This document shows, one piece after another, positions 16,751 to 21,967 of a DNA stretch of 23,596 nt (its first letter is position 1; each line of letters begins with the position of its first letter). This DNA comes from a virus. The translations under genes and the position numbers were made by a program. The stretch covers positions 1-23,596 of IMG/VR virus record IMGVR_UViG_3300029309_000355; one strand, given 5' to 3'. The notes below the pieces were generated by a model. It was not told the origin of the DNA, ran no database searches, and saw only the letters and a list, made by a program, of their open reading frames with translations.

Positions 16751-17325
16751 TATGATATAAGCCCAGCGCTAGCTAATCCGGGTGTAGGCTTTAACAATGT
16801 ACCAACACCAGTTGTTACTGGAGATAATAAACCTTGTGCCGTTGTAAGTATTGTAGCTTGCCGACCTCTTTCATAAAAATCTATAGCACTATCTTCGCCA
16901 ACACCTGTGCTAACCTCTCTTGCAGCCTCTGCTACCTGTGTCCCTGTAGAAGCCACACTTTCGCTTGAAACTTGGTTATAATTTGTTGTGTCTACAGAAG
17001 TATCTACTATTTCTATAACTTCTTCTTGTACTTCTATTACATCGTTTATAGTTGTATCTTCGCCACCTGTTTCATTTTCTGTATCAATAGCGGTAACATC
17101 TGTATCTACTGTATCTACTGCATCTACTATTTCTATAACTTCTTCATTAGGAATTTCCGTAGTTTGCGGTTGAAGGCTAGGAGCCATTAAAGCAGCGCCT
17201 ACCACCGCACCAGTAGCTGTTGCAACCGCCGTACCTACCGTACCTAAAGTTAACGCACTAGCGGCGGCGTAGCCTACTGCGCCGCCACTTATGCCACCTA
17301 ATATTACAGGAACTGCTGCTACCAT
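16750..17325 (-). CDS. Hydrophobic, acidic-repeat phage protein with 'GRQATILT' C-terminal motif (191 aa)
   Basis: Three parts are visible. Residues 1-50 are hydrophobic and Gly/Ala-rich and look like one or two membrane segments. Residues 58-115 are acidic and rich in Thr, Val, Ile, with the exact 8-residue repeat EEVIEIVD twice, encoded by a 24-base direct repeat. Residues 145-190 contain 'DFYERGRQATILTTAQGL' and 'TTGVGTLLK'. From memory, the C-terminal pattern (Gly-Arg-x-Ser/Ala-Thr-Ile-Leu-Thr ... Leu-Leu-Gly/Lys) occurs at the end of many small uncharacterised phage proteins near the portal, which are usually under about 100 residues. This gene therefore looks like that motif joined to a longer hydrophobic and acidic part. 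A GGAGAT site precedes the start. Confidence 0.78.
   Translation of the reverse strand: MVAAVPVILGGISGGAVGYAAASALTLGTVGTAVATATGAVVGAALMAPSLQPQTTEIPNEEVIEIVDAVDTVDTDVTAIDTENETGGEDTTINDVIEVQEEVIEIVDTSVDTTNYNQVSSESVASTGTQVAEAAREVSTGVGEDSAIDFYERGRQATILTTAQGLLSPVTTGVGTLLKPTPGLASAGLIS
17002..17145. repeat. 24-bp direct repeat within the acidic-repeat gene
   Basis: A 24-base sequence is present at 17002-17025 and, without mismatch, at 17122-17145. Both copies are in the same frame and encode EEVIEIVD in the 191-residue protein. The DNA between them consists of related Thr/Asp/Val-coding triplets, so the acidic region probably expanded by internal duplication. Confidence 0.85.
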
Positions 17326-17335
17326 CTAATATCTC

Positions 17336-18610
17336 CTATGCTGCGAATGGATCATAGTCCATTACCGCTTGTCTTTGCGGCGCTGTAACACCGCGTCCTT
17401 CTTCTCTAAGACCCACCGCCAAATATCTAAAAGCATCTGCCGCGTGGCTAGAGTAATCATGTACAGGCGTAGCCCTAAAACTCCTAGTGCGCTCGTTATA
17501 CGCCCGGTGATATTGCCTAAGACATTCCAAGCCATACTTACACTTCTCTCTATCAAAATATAAACGCGGTATCAGCATCTGCGCCGCGTGAATACCATCC
17601 TCTATTGGTAACTTAGGAACCACCCGGAAGTTTAATCCTAGATCCCAAGCTATTTCTCGCCTACTCTTACCAGTACCTAACTCTCTAACTTCTATATCAT
17701 GTGGTGCATTATGCTCACCATATAGATAATTCTTAGAAGAAAGTACCTTGCAATAGTGTGGCAACCCTTCCCCACGCGCTTCATAATAATCAATAACGTG
17801 AACAGCGCGCCCTATGTTCTGCGTAAAAAATATTGCAGTGCTATCGCCTACACCTAAATCCCACCAAGTATCTACCTTGCTAGCCGGGTTGTAGGGTACA
17901 TTCGTAATCCTACCATCGGCTTGCGCCTCTTCTAACTCTTTTCCATATACCGCACCGGGTACATTCGCGTTCCAACTACACTCAAACTCCTGTGCATACT
18001 GATCGCGCGACATCATAACCTTCGCCGCGTCAAGCTCTTCTTGATCCAATATACCAGTTTCGCTAGCACGATACACCGCAGCTAACCAATCATCATTCGC
18101 TACAGCTTCTTCATACTTTTCATAAAAAGCATTATGCCCCTTCGGGGTGCCTAGAAAAATACAAAACCCTTTGCGATCAGATAACGCCGGACGTAACACC
18201 TCTGGAAATACATTCTCTGGCATATCCGCGACCTCATCCATCACGCATCCATCTAAATATATTCCACGTAAACTATCCGGGTTCTCCGCACCCAGCAAAG
18301 AAATCCTAGCACCAGTAGGTAAATCACACCGCAGTTCCGTTTCATGGAAACGTACACCCGGTATTCTTCCAGCATACTCCTTTATATAATCCCACGCTAC
18401 ATTCTTAGCTTGCCTATATGTAGGGGCCATATACGCTAGCCTAGGGTTGTTCTTCTCACACATTAACGCAGCACGTAGTATATGATTAATCGCCCAGACA
18501 GTCTTACCAAACCTACGATGGCAAACAACAACACCCCAGCGCTTAACCGACATCTCATTGTGCAACTTACGTTGCAACTCCCTAGGCTCGTAAGGTATCT
18601 CAATGTGCAT
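17336..18610 (-). CDS. terL: Terminase large subunit (424 aa)
   Basis: The DNA-packaging ATPase/nuclease has all key elements. There is a Walker A-like CHRRFGKT at 30-37, Walker B 'VMDE' at 123-126 (catalytic Glu126), and the coupling motif 'FLGTPKGHN' at 152-160. The nuclease half has the first acidic residue in 'WWDLGVGDST' (Asp251), a second acidic cluster in 'VIDYYEARGE' (272-281), and the C-terminal 'HDYSSHAADAFRY' (384-396, Asp392). The protein is compact (most TerL are 450-600 residues) but no motif is missing. It docks on the portal, with TerS supplying recognition of the phage DNA. Its start overlaps the stop of the 58-residue gene (TGATG), and 10 bases separate its stop from the next start. 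Confidence 0.95.
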   Translation of the reverse strand: MHIEIPYEPRELQRKLHNEMSVKRWGVVVCHRRFGKTVWAINHILRAALMCEKNNPRLAYMAPTYRQAKNVAWDYIKEYAGRIPGVRFHETELRCDLPTGARISLLGAENPDSLRGIYLDGCVMDEVADMPENVFPEVLRPALSDRKGFCIFLGTPKGHNAFYEKYEEAVANDDWLAAVYRASETGILDQEELDAAKVMMSRDQYAQEFECSWNANVPGAVYGKELEEAQADGRITNVPYNPASKVDTWWDLGVGDSTAIFFTQNIGRAVHVIDYYEARGEGLPHYCKVLSSKNYLYGEHNAPHDIEVRELGTGKSRREIAWDLGLNFRVVPKLPIEDGIHAAQMLIPRLYFDREKCKYGLECLRQYHRAYNERTRSFRATPVHDYSSHAADAFRYLAVGLREEGRGVTAPQRQAVMDYDPFAA

Positions 18611-18786
18611 CAGTGCTTAGTCTCGTCCTTGCCAAAATCCATAATACCCATATTCTGTAACATTCGCTCGTATATGTCCAACAATAATACAGCGCTTTCG
18701 TATTGTACCGCCGCTGTAGACGCCTCTACAGTTAGCCTACGCAATTCGTTAATGTGACCTAGCAGTACAACGTTTTCCTCTTTCAT
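18610..18786 (-). CDS. Small helical protein of unknown function (58 aa)
   Basis: This is a short, helical, moderately charged protein ('GHINELRRLTVEASTAAVQY', 10-29, then 'ERMLQNMGIMDFGKDETKH'). No family is recognised. The stop overlaps the TerL start as TGATG, so it is probably translated and coupled to terL. The ribosome site before the chosen ATG is weak (AAGAAAG). An in-frame extension upstream (to about 18912) has a basic, hydrophobic composition unlike the rest and lies over candidate promoters, so I reject it. A role in packaging is possible from position only. Confidence 0.68.
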   Translation of the reverse strand: MKEENVVLLGHINELRRLTVEASTAAVQYESAVLLLDIYERMLQNMGIMDFGKDETKH

Positions 18787-18830
18787 GGGCTTTCTTAGGC
18801 TGTGTGAGGGGCAGACACTATTGTTTAGGT

Positions 18831-18859
18831 ATATTATGTAGTAAGCAGACGCGCGGCAA
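18831..18859 (-). promoter_or_regulatory. Candidate sigma70-like promoter before the 58-aa gene and terL
   Basis: On the minus strand TTGCCG (plus-strand 18854-18859) is followed after exactly 17 bases by TAATAT (18831-18836). Each hexamer matches the consensus at four of six positions. The first one is identical to the -35 hexamer of the candidate late promoter at 19649-19654. Transcription would start about 40 bases before the 58-residue gene. Confidence 0.4.
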
Positions 18860-18910
18860 ATTTTGGAGGGTAGGGTCGGCCGGATTGCCAAAAACAACCA
18901 CCTAATTCGC

Positions 18911-18939
18911 ATAATATGTATTATGTTAACACTTTGTAA
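18911..18939 (-). promoter_or_regulatory. Second candidate promoter overlapping a perfect dyad
   Basis: On the minus strand TTACAA (plus-strand 18934-18939), a 17-base spacer and TATTAT (18911-18916; five of six to consensus) form a possible promoter. The -10 hexamer lies in the inverted repeat CATAAT-ATGT-ATTATG (18910-18925), which could bind a regulator. The -35 match is poor. Confidence 0.38.
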
Positions 18940-19063
18940 CGTTTTGTTCTACGCACGTACAGTTTTGTTCTTGTTTTGCGATGTCGAGCCAAGACGTTCC
19001 GCTTGTGTTCTGCAATCTTGCCGCCTCGCGCACGTAGCTCGGACGCACAGGATGTAATGTCAT
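18926..19063 (-). CDS. Possible small Cys-containing protein (45 aa), doubtful
   Basis: An ATG 8 bases after the terS stop opens a frame of 45 codons with three cysteines near its end (CTC and a final Cys). It fills half of the 284-base gap between terS and the 58-residue gene. The ribosome site is weak (GAGA), and no family is recognised. Its GC content is higher than that of the neighbours. It could instead be non-coding DNA that holds the packaging signal. I list it because the gap is otherwise without a gene. Confidence 0.3.
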   Translation of the reverse strand: MTLHPVRPSYVREAARLQNTSGTSWLDIAKQEQNCTCVEQNVTKC

Positions 19064-19070
19064 ACGTGTC

Positions 19071-19517
19071 TCAGTGCCTAACAACAGCCTCCTCTTCCTC
19101 TTCAGTCGCGCTAACAGCAACGTCACCGCCAGCCCAGCTGATCGTGATCGCCGAGCTACTTGGTTGATCTTCTTTCTTGTCTCTAATGCCAAATGGCTGG
19201 TTACGCGCAGCTGTCCATTTCAGCGTGTCAATCTCTAACCTACGCCGTTGCACCTCTGCGTTAATCATACGTGGATCTGCTACTTCTGGCAGTTCTTCCA
19301 TAGCTAATCTATTGATATGGTCTGAATAGTATTCGCTCTGCAATATGCGCGCTTTCCTGTACATCTCCCATATCTCTTCGTCTGCCTGTACAGCGCGTGT
19401 AACGTTACGATAGTTAGGCATAGCTTTATCTTTGGTAATATCTACCAGCGTTTCACCTTCGGCTAACCTATCGCATATTTTCTGCATTACTTTAATCGTA
19501 ACAGTTCTACTTGGCAT
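19071..19517 (-). CDS. terS: Terminase small subunit (148 aa)
   Basis: The N-terminal part is a helix-turn-helix-like DNA-binding region ('VMQKICDRLAEGETLVDITK', 10-29, then 'YRNVTRAVQADEEIWEMYRK', about 35-54). It is followed by the pattern 'RILQSEYYSDHINRLA' (56-71) and 'RRRLEIDTLKWTAARNQPFG' (about 91-110), which I recognise from terminase small-subunit-like proteins. The tail is acidic and Ser/Glu-rich (to 'EEEEEAVV'). TerS recognises phage DNA and stimulates TerL. It is the first structural gene of the late operon, with an AGGA site next to the T-run of the upstream hairpin. A long-tailed phage-type TerS is also possible. Confidence 0.88.
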   Translation of the reverse strand: MPSRTVTIKVMQKICDRLAEGETLVDITKDKAMPNYRNVTRAVQADEEIWEMYRKARILQSEYYSDHINRLAMEELPEVADPRMINAEVQRRRLEIDTLKWTAARNQPFGIRDKKEDQPSSSAITISWAGGDVAVSATEEEEEAVVRH

Positions 19518-19528
19518 TACAGCTTCCT

Positions 19529-19553
19529 AAAAAAATGCCCGGCATAACCGGGC
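19529..19553 (-). terminator. Terminator-like hairpin just upstream of terS
   Basis: On the minus strand GCCCGG and CCGGGC form a perfect 6-bp G-C stem with a 5-base loop (TTATG), followed by ATTTTTTT. The T-run directly touches the AGGA ribosome site of terS. It lies about 60-70 bases downstream of the candidate late promoter and in the same direction, so it would block late transcription unless read through. It could therefore be an attenuator or antitermination target. Confidence 0.72.
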
Positions 19554-19614
19554 TAGTTAACAACAGCAAGGAACAGGCATTGTTGTGGCTTGAGGCAAAA
19601 CACAACATCTTGCG

Positions 19615-19654
19615 ATTGTAGCATACATATAGACTATTTCAGTACATTCGGCAA
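19615..19654 (-). promoter_or_regulatory. Candidate promoter(s) of the minus-strand late operon
   Basis: On the minus strand TTGCCG (19649-19654) and TATATG (19626-19631) are separated by 17 bases. A few bases downstream lies an extended -10 box TGCTACAAT (19615-19623), five of six to consensus with the TG at the right place. Either could start transcription of the late operon. The plus-strand early promoter lies about 30 bases away in the opposite direction, so the region is a divergent control region. Confidence 0.5.
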
Positions 19655-19682
19655 TAAATATATTTTTTTTTCTATATACCCC

Positions 19683-19711
19683 TTGACAGTATCTGTCACA
19701 TACATTATATG
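19683..19711 (+). promoter_or_regulatory. Sigma70-like promoter with dyad operator for the plus-strand operon
   Basis: A perfect -35 box TTGACA (19683-19688) is followed after 17 bases by TATATG (19706-19711, four of six). The -35 box is part of the perfect dyad TGACA-GTATC-TGTCA (19684-19698; arms extend to TGACAG/CTGTCA). The -10 box is in a second dyad TACAT-TAT-ATGTA (19701-19713). A repressor or activator could bind here, which I infer from symmetry only. Transcription would start near 19718 and reach the first gene after about 48 bases. Confidence 0.75.
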
Positions 19712-19765
19712 TAGGTTGTGGTTTGAGCTTGCTCCCACAGTTTTCCAATCAACAACGGAGGTACT

Positions 19766-19939
19766 ATGGAGTACGAATTTTATTTTGAAAGTGACTATGG
19801 TTATCAATCAGGCATCATAGAAGCTGACAATGTTCAAGAGTTCTACAAGATCTTAAAAGAAGATTACAAACAAGATATTGGCGCTGACGGTTTTTACAAC
19901 TGTCCTATCAGCGGCAATGAGAAAGGTATTAAGTGGTAA
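19766..19939 (+). CDS. Small acidic protein, first gene of the plus-strand operon (57 aa)
   Basis: This short frame starts at an ATG with a full GGAGGT site 3-4 bases upstream. It is aromatic and acidic ('MEYEFYFESDYGYQSG' at the start, a later 'EFYKILKEDYKQDIGADGFY'), with many Tyr, Phe, Asp, Glu and a single Cys. It ends in 'GNEKGIKW'. I recognise no family. The following gene starts within its last codons (the GTG of GTGGTAA), so the two are translationally coupled. As the promoter-proximal gene it should be made early and strongly. Small acidic early proteins of phages often bind host proteins, but nothing here proves that. Confidence 0.82.
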   Translation: MEYEFYFESDYGYQSGIIEADNVQEFYKILKEDYKQDIGADGFYNCPISGNEKGIKW

Positions 19940-20469
19940 GCGATATGGAATTTGCACTTCCCAAAGATGCTTTTAAAGGCGGTCACTGCGGCGTTCAAGC
20001 AGTGGCTGTCGTTGCTGGCATCAGTTTAAACGATGCGTTTGTTCAGTTCAAAAAGCATTGCAAGCGTGTTGCTTCTAAGAAAAGATGGCATGGCGGTACT
20101 AAGCATGACGAGCGTTTAGTTGTTTTAGACAAGCTTAACGTCAAGTACGACAAGTTACTTCAACAGCATAAACGAAACGGCATATTATACAGCACCGGGT
20201 TCGACATGACTTTGCAGCGATTTATCAAAGACGTTGCCAATCCTAACCACGTTTACATGGTTACTACTACCGGGCACGTTCAATTAATTCACGGCAACAA
20301 AGTGTTAGACCAAGGCGGCGTTGTTGACATCAACGACTATTGGGGCAAGCGAAAAAAGATTAGCCACACTGTTTTAGTGTTCAAACAGATAGACGCTGCA
20401 AAAGCGTTTGACATAGCCGAGGCTCAGACTTTCGGCTTACCATTGTTCGATATGCAAGGAGGTAAGTAA
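19933..20469 (+). CDS. Papain-fold (C39-like) cysteine-peptidase-like phage protein (178 aa)
   Basis: 'GGHCGVQAVAVVAGISLNDA' (16-35) looks like the catalytic-Cys helix of papain-fold peptidases: a Cys followed by Gly and a hydrophobic helix. A later 'VYMVTTTGHVQLIHGNKVLD' (107-126) gives the His-containing strand with His115 and then Asp126. Cys19, His115 and Asp126 (or Asp132) would form the triad. I recall many small phage proteins with this Cys...GHV...D arrangement, with no assigned substrate. The GTG at 19933 has AAAGG 6 bases upstream and overlaps the preceding gene. The ATG at 19945 is an alternative start with a poorer site. Proteolytic or deubiquitinase-like activity is a hypothesis, and it could be an inactive binding fold. 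Confidence 0.78.
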   Translation: MVSDMEFALPKDAFKGGHCGVQAVAVVAGISLNDAFVQFKKHCKRVASKKRWHGGTKHDERLVVLDKLNVKYDKLLQQHKRNGILYSTGFDMTLQRFIKDVANPNHVYMVTTTGHVQLIHGNKVLDQGGVVDINDYWGKRKKISHTVLVFKQIDAAKAFDIAEAQTFGLPLFDMQGGK

Positions 20470-20471
20470 CT

Positions 20472-20735
20472 GTGTATCACATCAAAGAAATCCAATATTT
20501 AAATATAAGTAACCAATGCGAAGGTAATCAGACAGCTGTGTTTGCAATTACTGAGTGCGGTCGAGTGTTCAAAAAAAGAACTACTAGCTCAGAAGAAAGC
20601 GATGCTTGGGGCAAAGTTCTTGAGTGTAGAACTTCTGCAAACGCTCCATTTATACCAACAGTTGTAAAATACGATTATGTCTACGAACAGCTTGATTATT
20701 GGGTAGACGTAACAGACGAACAAATTGACGATTAA
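20472..20735 (+). CDS. Small protein of unknown function with GTG start (87 aa)
   Basis: This is a compact, beta-prone sequence ('HIKEIQYLNISNQCEGNQTA', 3-22, then 'VFAITECGRVFKKRT') with an acidic C-terminus (YWVDVTDEQIDD). Three Cys are spread at about 16, 29 and 52. No family is recognised. The start is GTG, supported by a full AGGAGGT site 8 bases upstream and by the end of the preceding gene 2 bases before. It is the third gene in the plus-strand operon. Confidence 0.75.
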   Translation: MYHIKEIQYLNISNQCEGNQTAVFAITECGRVFKKRTTSSEESDAWGKVLECRTSANAPFIPTVVKYDYVYEQLDYWVDVTDEQIDD

Positions 20736-20751
20736 TTAGGAGGTAAACAAC

Positions 20752-21180
20752 ATGGCATATTTCAACCAAGAAATGAAAAAAGAATTAGCACCGGGCATCA
20801 AGGCAGTGCTTGCAAAGTACAACTGTAAAGGTTCTATCAGCGTTAAGAACCACAGCACTTTAAAAGTTACTGTCAAAAGTGGACCGATAGATTTTATTGG
20901 TCATGCTAACAACAAAAGAAGAGATGCACAGTTAGCAGCTGGTAGAGAGTTTTACCCGGTAGAAACTTACTATCAGGAAAACCCATACAGAGAATACGTT
21001 TCTCACGATCCAGATAAACCGCTTCATATTTCAGAACAGTTTGTTAACGAAATGCAAGCTGCCATGAAAGGTACTTTGTACTACAACAACAGCGATATAA
21101 TGACTGACTACTTTGACTACGCCTACTTTATGTCAATCGACATTGGCGCGTGGGATAAGCCATATCAATTAGTAGCTTGA
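20752..21180 (+). CDS. LPD29-like (large-polyvalent-protein-associated) domain protein (142 aa)
   Basis: The beginning, 'MKKELAPGIKAVLAKYNCKG' (8-27), followed by 'SISVKNHSTLKVTVKSGPIDF' (paraphrased: a strand with Ser-x-x-Val, then Lys-Val-Thr-Val and Ser-Gly-Pro-Ile), resembles the domain LPD29 of large polyvalent proteins, in which an 'APxIKAxLKK' helix is followed by strands with alternating Ser and Val. The C-terminal half has a basic region and 'YYNNSDIMTDYFDYAYFMSI' (111-130, aromatic). Standalone copies of this domain occur in many phages, but their function is not known to me. It ends at 21180, where its TGA stop is part of the downstream dyad. AGGAGG precedes the start. Confidence 0.72.
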   Translation: MAYFNQEMKKELAPGIKAVLAKYNCKGSISVKNHSTLKVTVKSGPIDFIGHANNKRRDAQLAAGREFYPVETYYQENPYREYVSHDPDKPLHISEQFVNEMQAAMKGTLYYNNSDIMTDYFDYAYFMSIDIGAWDKPYQLVA

Positions 21181-21193
21181 CACATACTGTCAA
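21177..21193. promoter_or_regulatory. Second copy of the TGACA-N5-TGTCA dyad
   Basis: The perfect inverted repeat TTGACA-CATAC-TGTCAA is almost the reverse complement of the promoter dyad: read on the minus strand it is TTGACA-GTATG-TGTCAA, and 15 of 17 positions equal TTGACA-GTATC-TGTCAC at 19683-19699. It lies on the stop codon of the LPD29-like gene and 19 bases before the next start. I see no good -10 box at the right distance, so it may be a second binding site of the same regulator rather than a promoter. Confidence 0.55.
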
Positions 21194-21211
21194 ACCTGTT
21201 AAGGAGTAACT

Positions 21212-21388
21212 ATGCAATACATTGTTAAAAAAATCGCCATGTATGGCAACAGCATTGTCGGCAAGTACGACAGCCATCAGGCAGCGTTAGACGCTGCCGA
21301 ACAACTCAAGGCTAGCAGTTTCAGTGAGTTCTACATAGAAATCATACCTGTTAGCAAAAATCACAGCATTGTAGGATTAGGAGGCTAA
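21212..21388 (+). CDS. Small protein of unknown function (58 aa)
   Basis: The reading frame starts at an ATG with AAGGAG 5 bases upstream and has 58 codons. The sequence alternates strands and one amphipathic helix ('YDSHQAALDAAEQLKASS', about 19-36) and ends in 'GLGG'. The pattern (strand, helix, strand 'FYIEIIPVS') is that of a small alpha/beta fold of the ferredoxin-like type; no family is recognised. It follows the second dyad and ends 3 bases before the next gene. The final Gly-Gly is encoded by the ribosome site of the next gene (GGAGG), so it is probably only a consequence of that overlap. Confidence 0.75.
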   Translation: MQYIVKKIAMYGNSIVGKYDSHQAALDAAEQLKASSFSEFYIEIIPVSKNHSIVGLGG

Positions 21389-21391
21389 CAA

Positions 21392-21742
21392 ATGCAACAG
21401 CAATTAGAGAATTTATTAACAGCTATCAAAGATGATTATGCAAAAATGCAAAGACGCTGGATTAAAGCTGGCGGTAACGCAGAAAGGCTTGAAGCTAGCA
21501 TTGTAAAACACGGTGAAGAGCTTGGTTACAAAGTTGGTAAAAAGTATATCAAGATAACAGAGATGAACGGCGGCTCTGCATGGGGTTTTGTTGTTAACTC
21601 TGACGATGATCCAAAATTTAGAAAAGGTGACATTTTAAAAGCAGCAAGCTGGTCTGCTCCAGCAAAAAACCAAGCGCGTGGCAATGTTCTTGATGGCGAT
21701 TTTTCATGGGTTAGATGGACTGGCCCAGAATATTTACGATAG
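21392..21742 (+). CDS. Protein of unknown function (116 aa)
   Basis: The N-terminal helix ('LENLLTAIKDDYAKMQRRW', 5-23) is followed by a basic region with Lys-Tyr ('GYKVGKKYIKITEMNGGSAW', 45-64) and then a strand-rich part ('GFVVNSDDDPKFRKGDILKA', 65-84) with the C-terminal 'FSWVRWTGPEY'. No family is recognised with certainty. The profile is that of a small soluble alpha/beta protein and I recall similar phage proteins only as hypothetical. GGAGG lies 7 bases upstream, and it is followed by the 31-residue membrane gene after 10 bases. It is clearly part of the operon. Confidence 0.78.
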   Translation: MQQQLENLLTAIKDDYAKMQRRWIKAGGNAERLEASIVKHGEELGYKVGKKYIKITEMNGGSAWGFVVNSDDDPKFRKGDILKAASWSAPAKNQARGNVLDGDFSWVRWTGPEYLR

Positions 21743-21752
21743 GAGCAACAAC

Positions 21753-21848
21753 ATGAAATGGCTTGACCTTATCGGTGACATCATTGGAGCAGTAGCAGTG
21801 TTTGCTGCTCCGTGTATGTTATTTTTTATCTTGTGGGCTTTGCAATAA
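21753..21848 (+). CDS. Small single-pass membrane peptide (31 aa)
   Basis: The peptide has an N-terminal segment with Lys and two Asp, then a hydrophobic stretch to the end ('IGAVAVFAAPCMLFFILWAL', 11-30). This is long enough for one transmembrane helix, with the N-terminus probably carrying the charges. An AGGAG site 7 bases upstream supports translation. It is the last gene of the plus-strand operon. It could act on the inner membrane, for example as a small inhibitory or holin-like peptide, but there is no evidence beyond hydrophobicity. Confidence 0.7.
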   Translation: MKWLDLIGDIIGAVAVFAAPCMLFFILWALQ

Positions 21849-21936
21849 TTTCATAATATTTTATTGCAGTGTTTGTGAAGTGTATTTTAAACTGATCAGC
21901 ACAAACTGGAGGTTAACGAGGGTGGGACTGCAATTT

Positions 21937-21967
21937 GCCGCATTGAGCTTCTCAGTGCGGCTTTTTT
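21937..21967 (+). terminator. Intrinsic terminator of the plus-strand operon
   Basis: GCCGCA and TGCGGC, with the inner TGAG/CTCA, form a stem of about 10 pairs with one mismatch around a 3-base loop, followed by TTTTTT. It lies 88 bases after the last plus-strand gene. The bases of the hairpin also encode the last residues of the opposing DUF6362-like gene, whose stop lies inside the stem (21952-21954), so the two operons converge here. No T-run follows on the minus strand, so it is one-directional. Confidence 0.88.

Noticed and set aside
18126-18147. CCCC-GAA-GGGG hairpin inside terL
   Set aside because: It codes the conserved coupling motif GTPKG and has no T-run, so coding explains it.
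19557-19748. Minus-strand frame of 63 codons with many Cys, ending at the hairpin
   Set aside because: It runs over the plus-strand promoter, the operator and the late promoter and has no good ribosome site. Only its last seven codons lie in the presumed late leader, which is mentioned as a finding.
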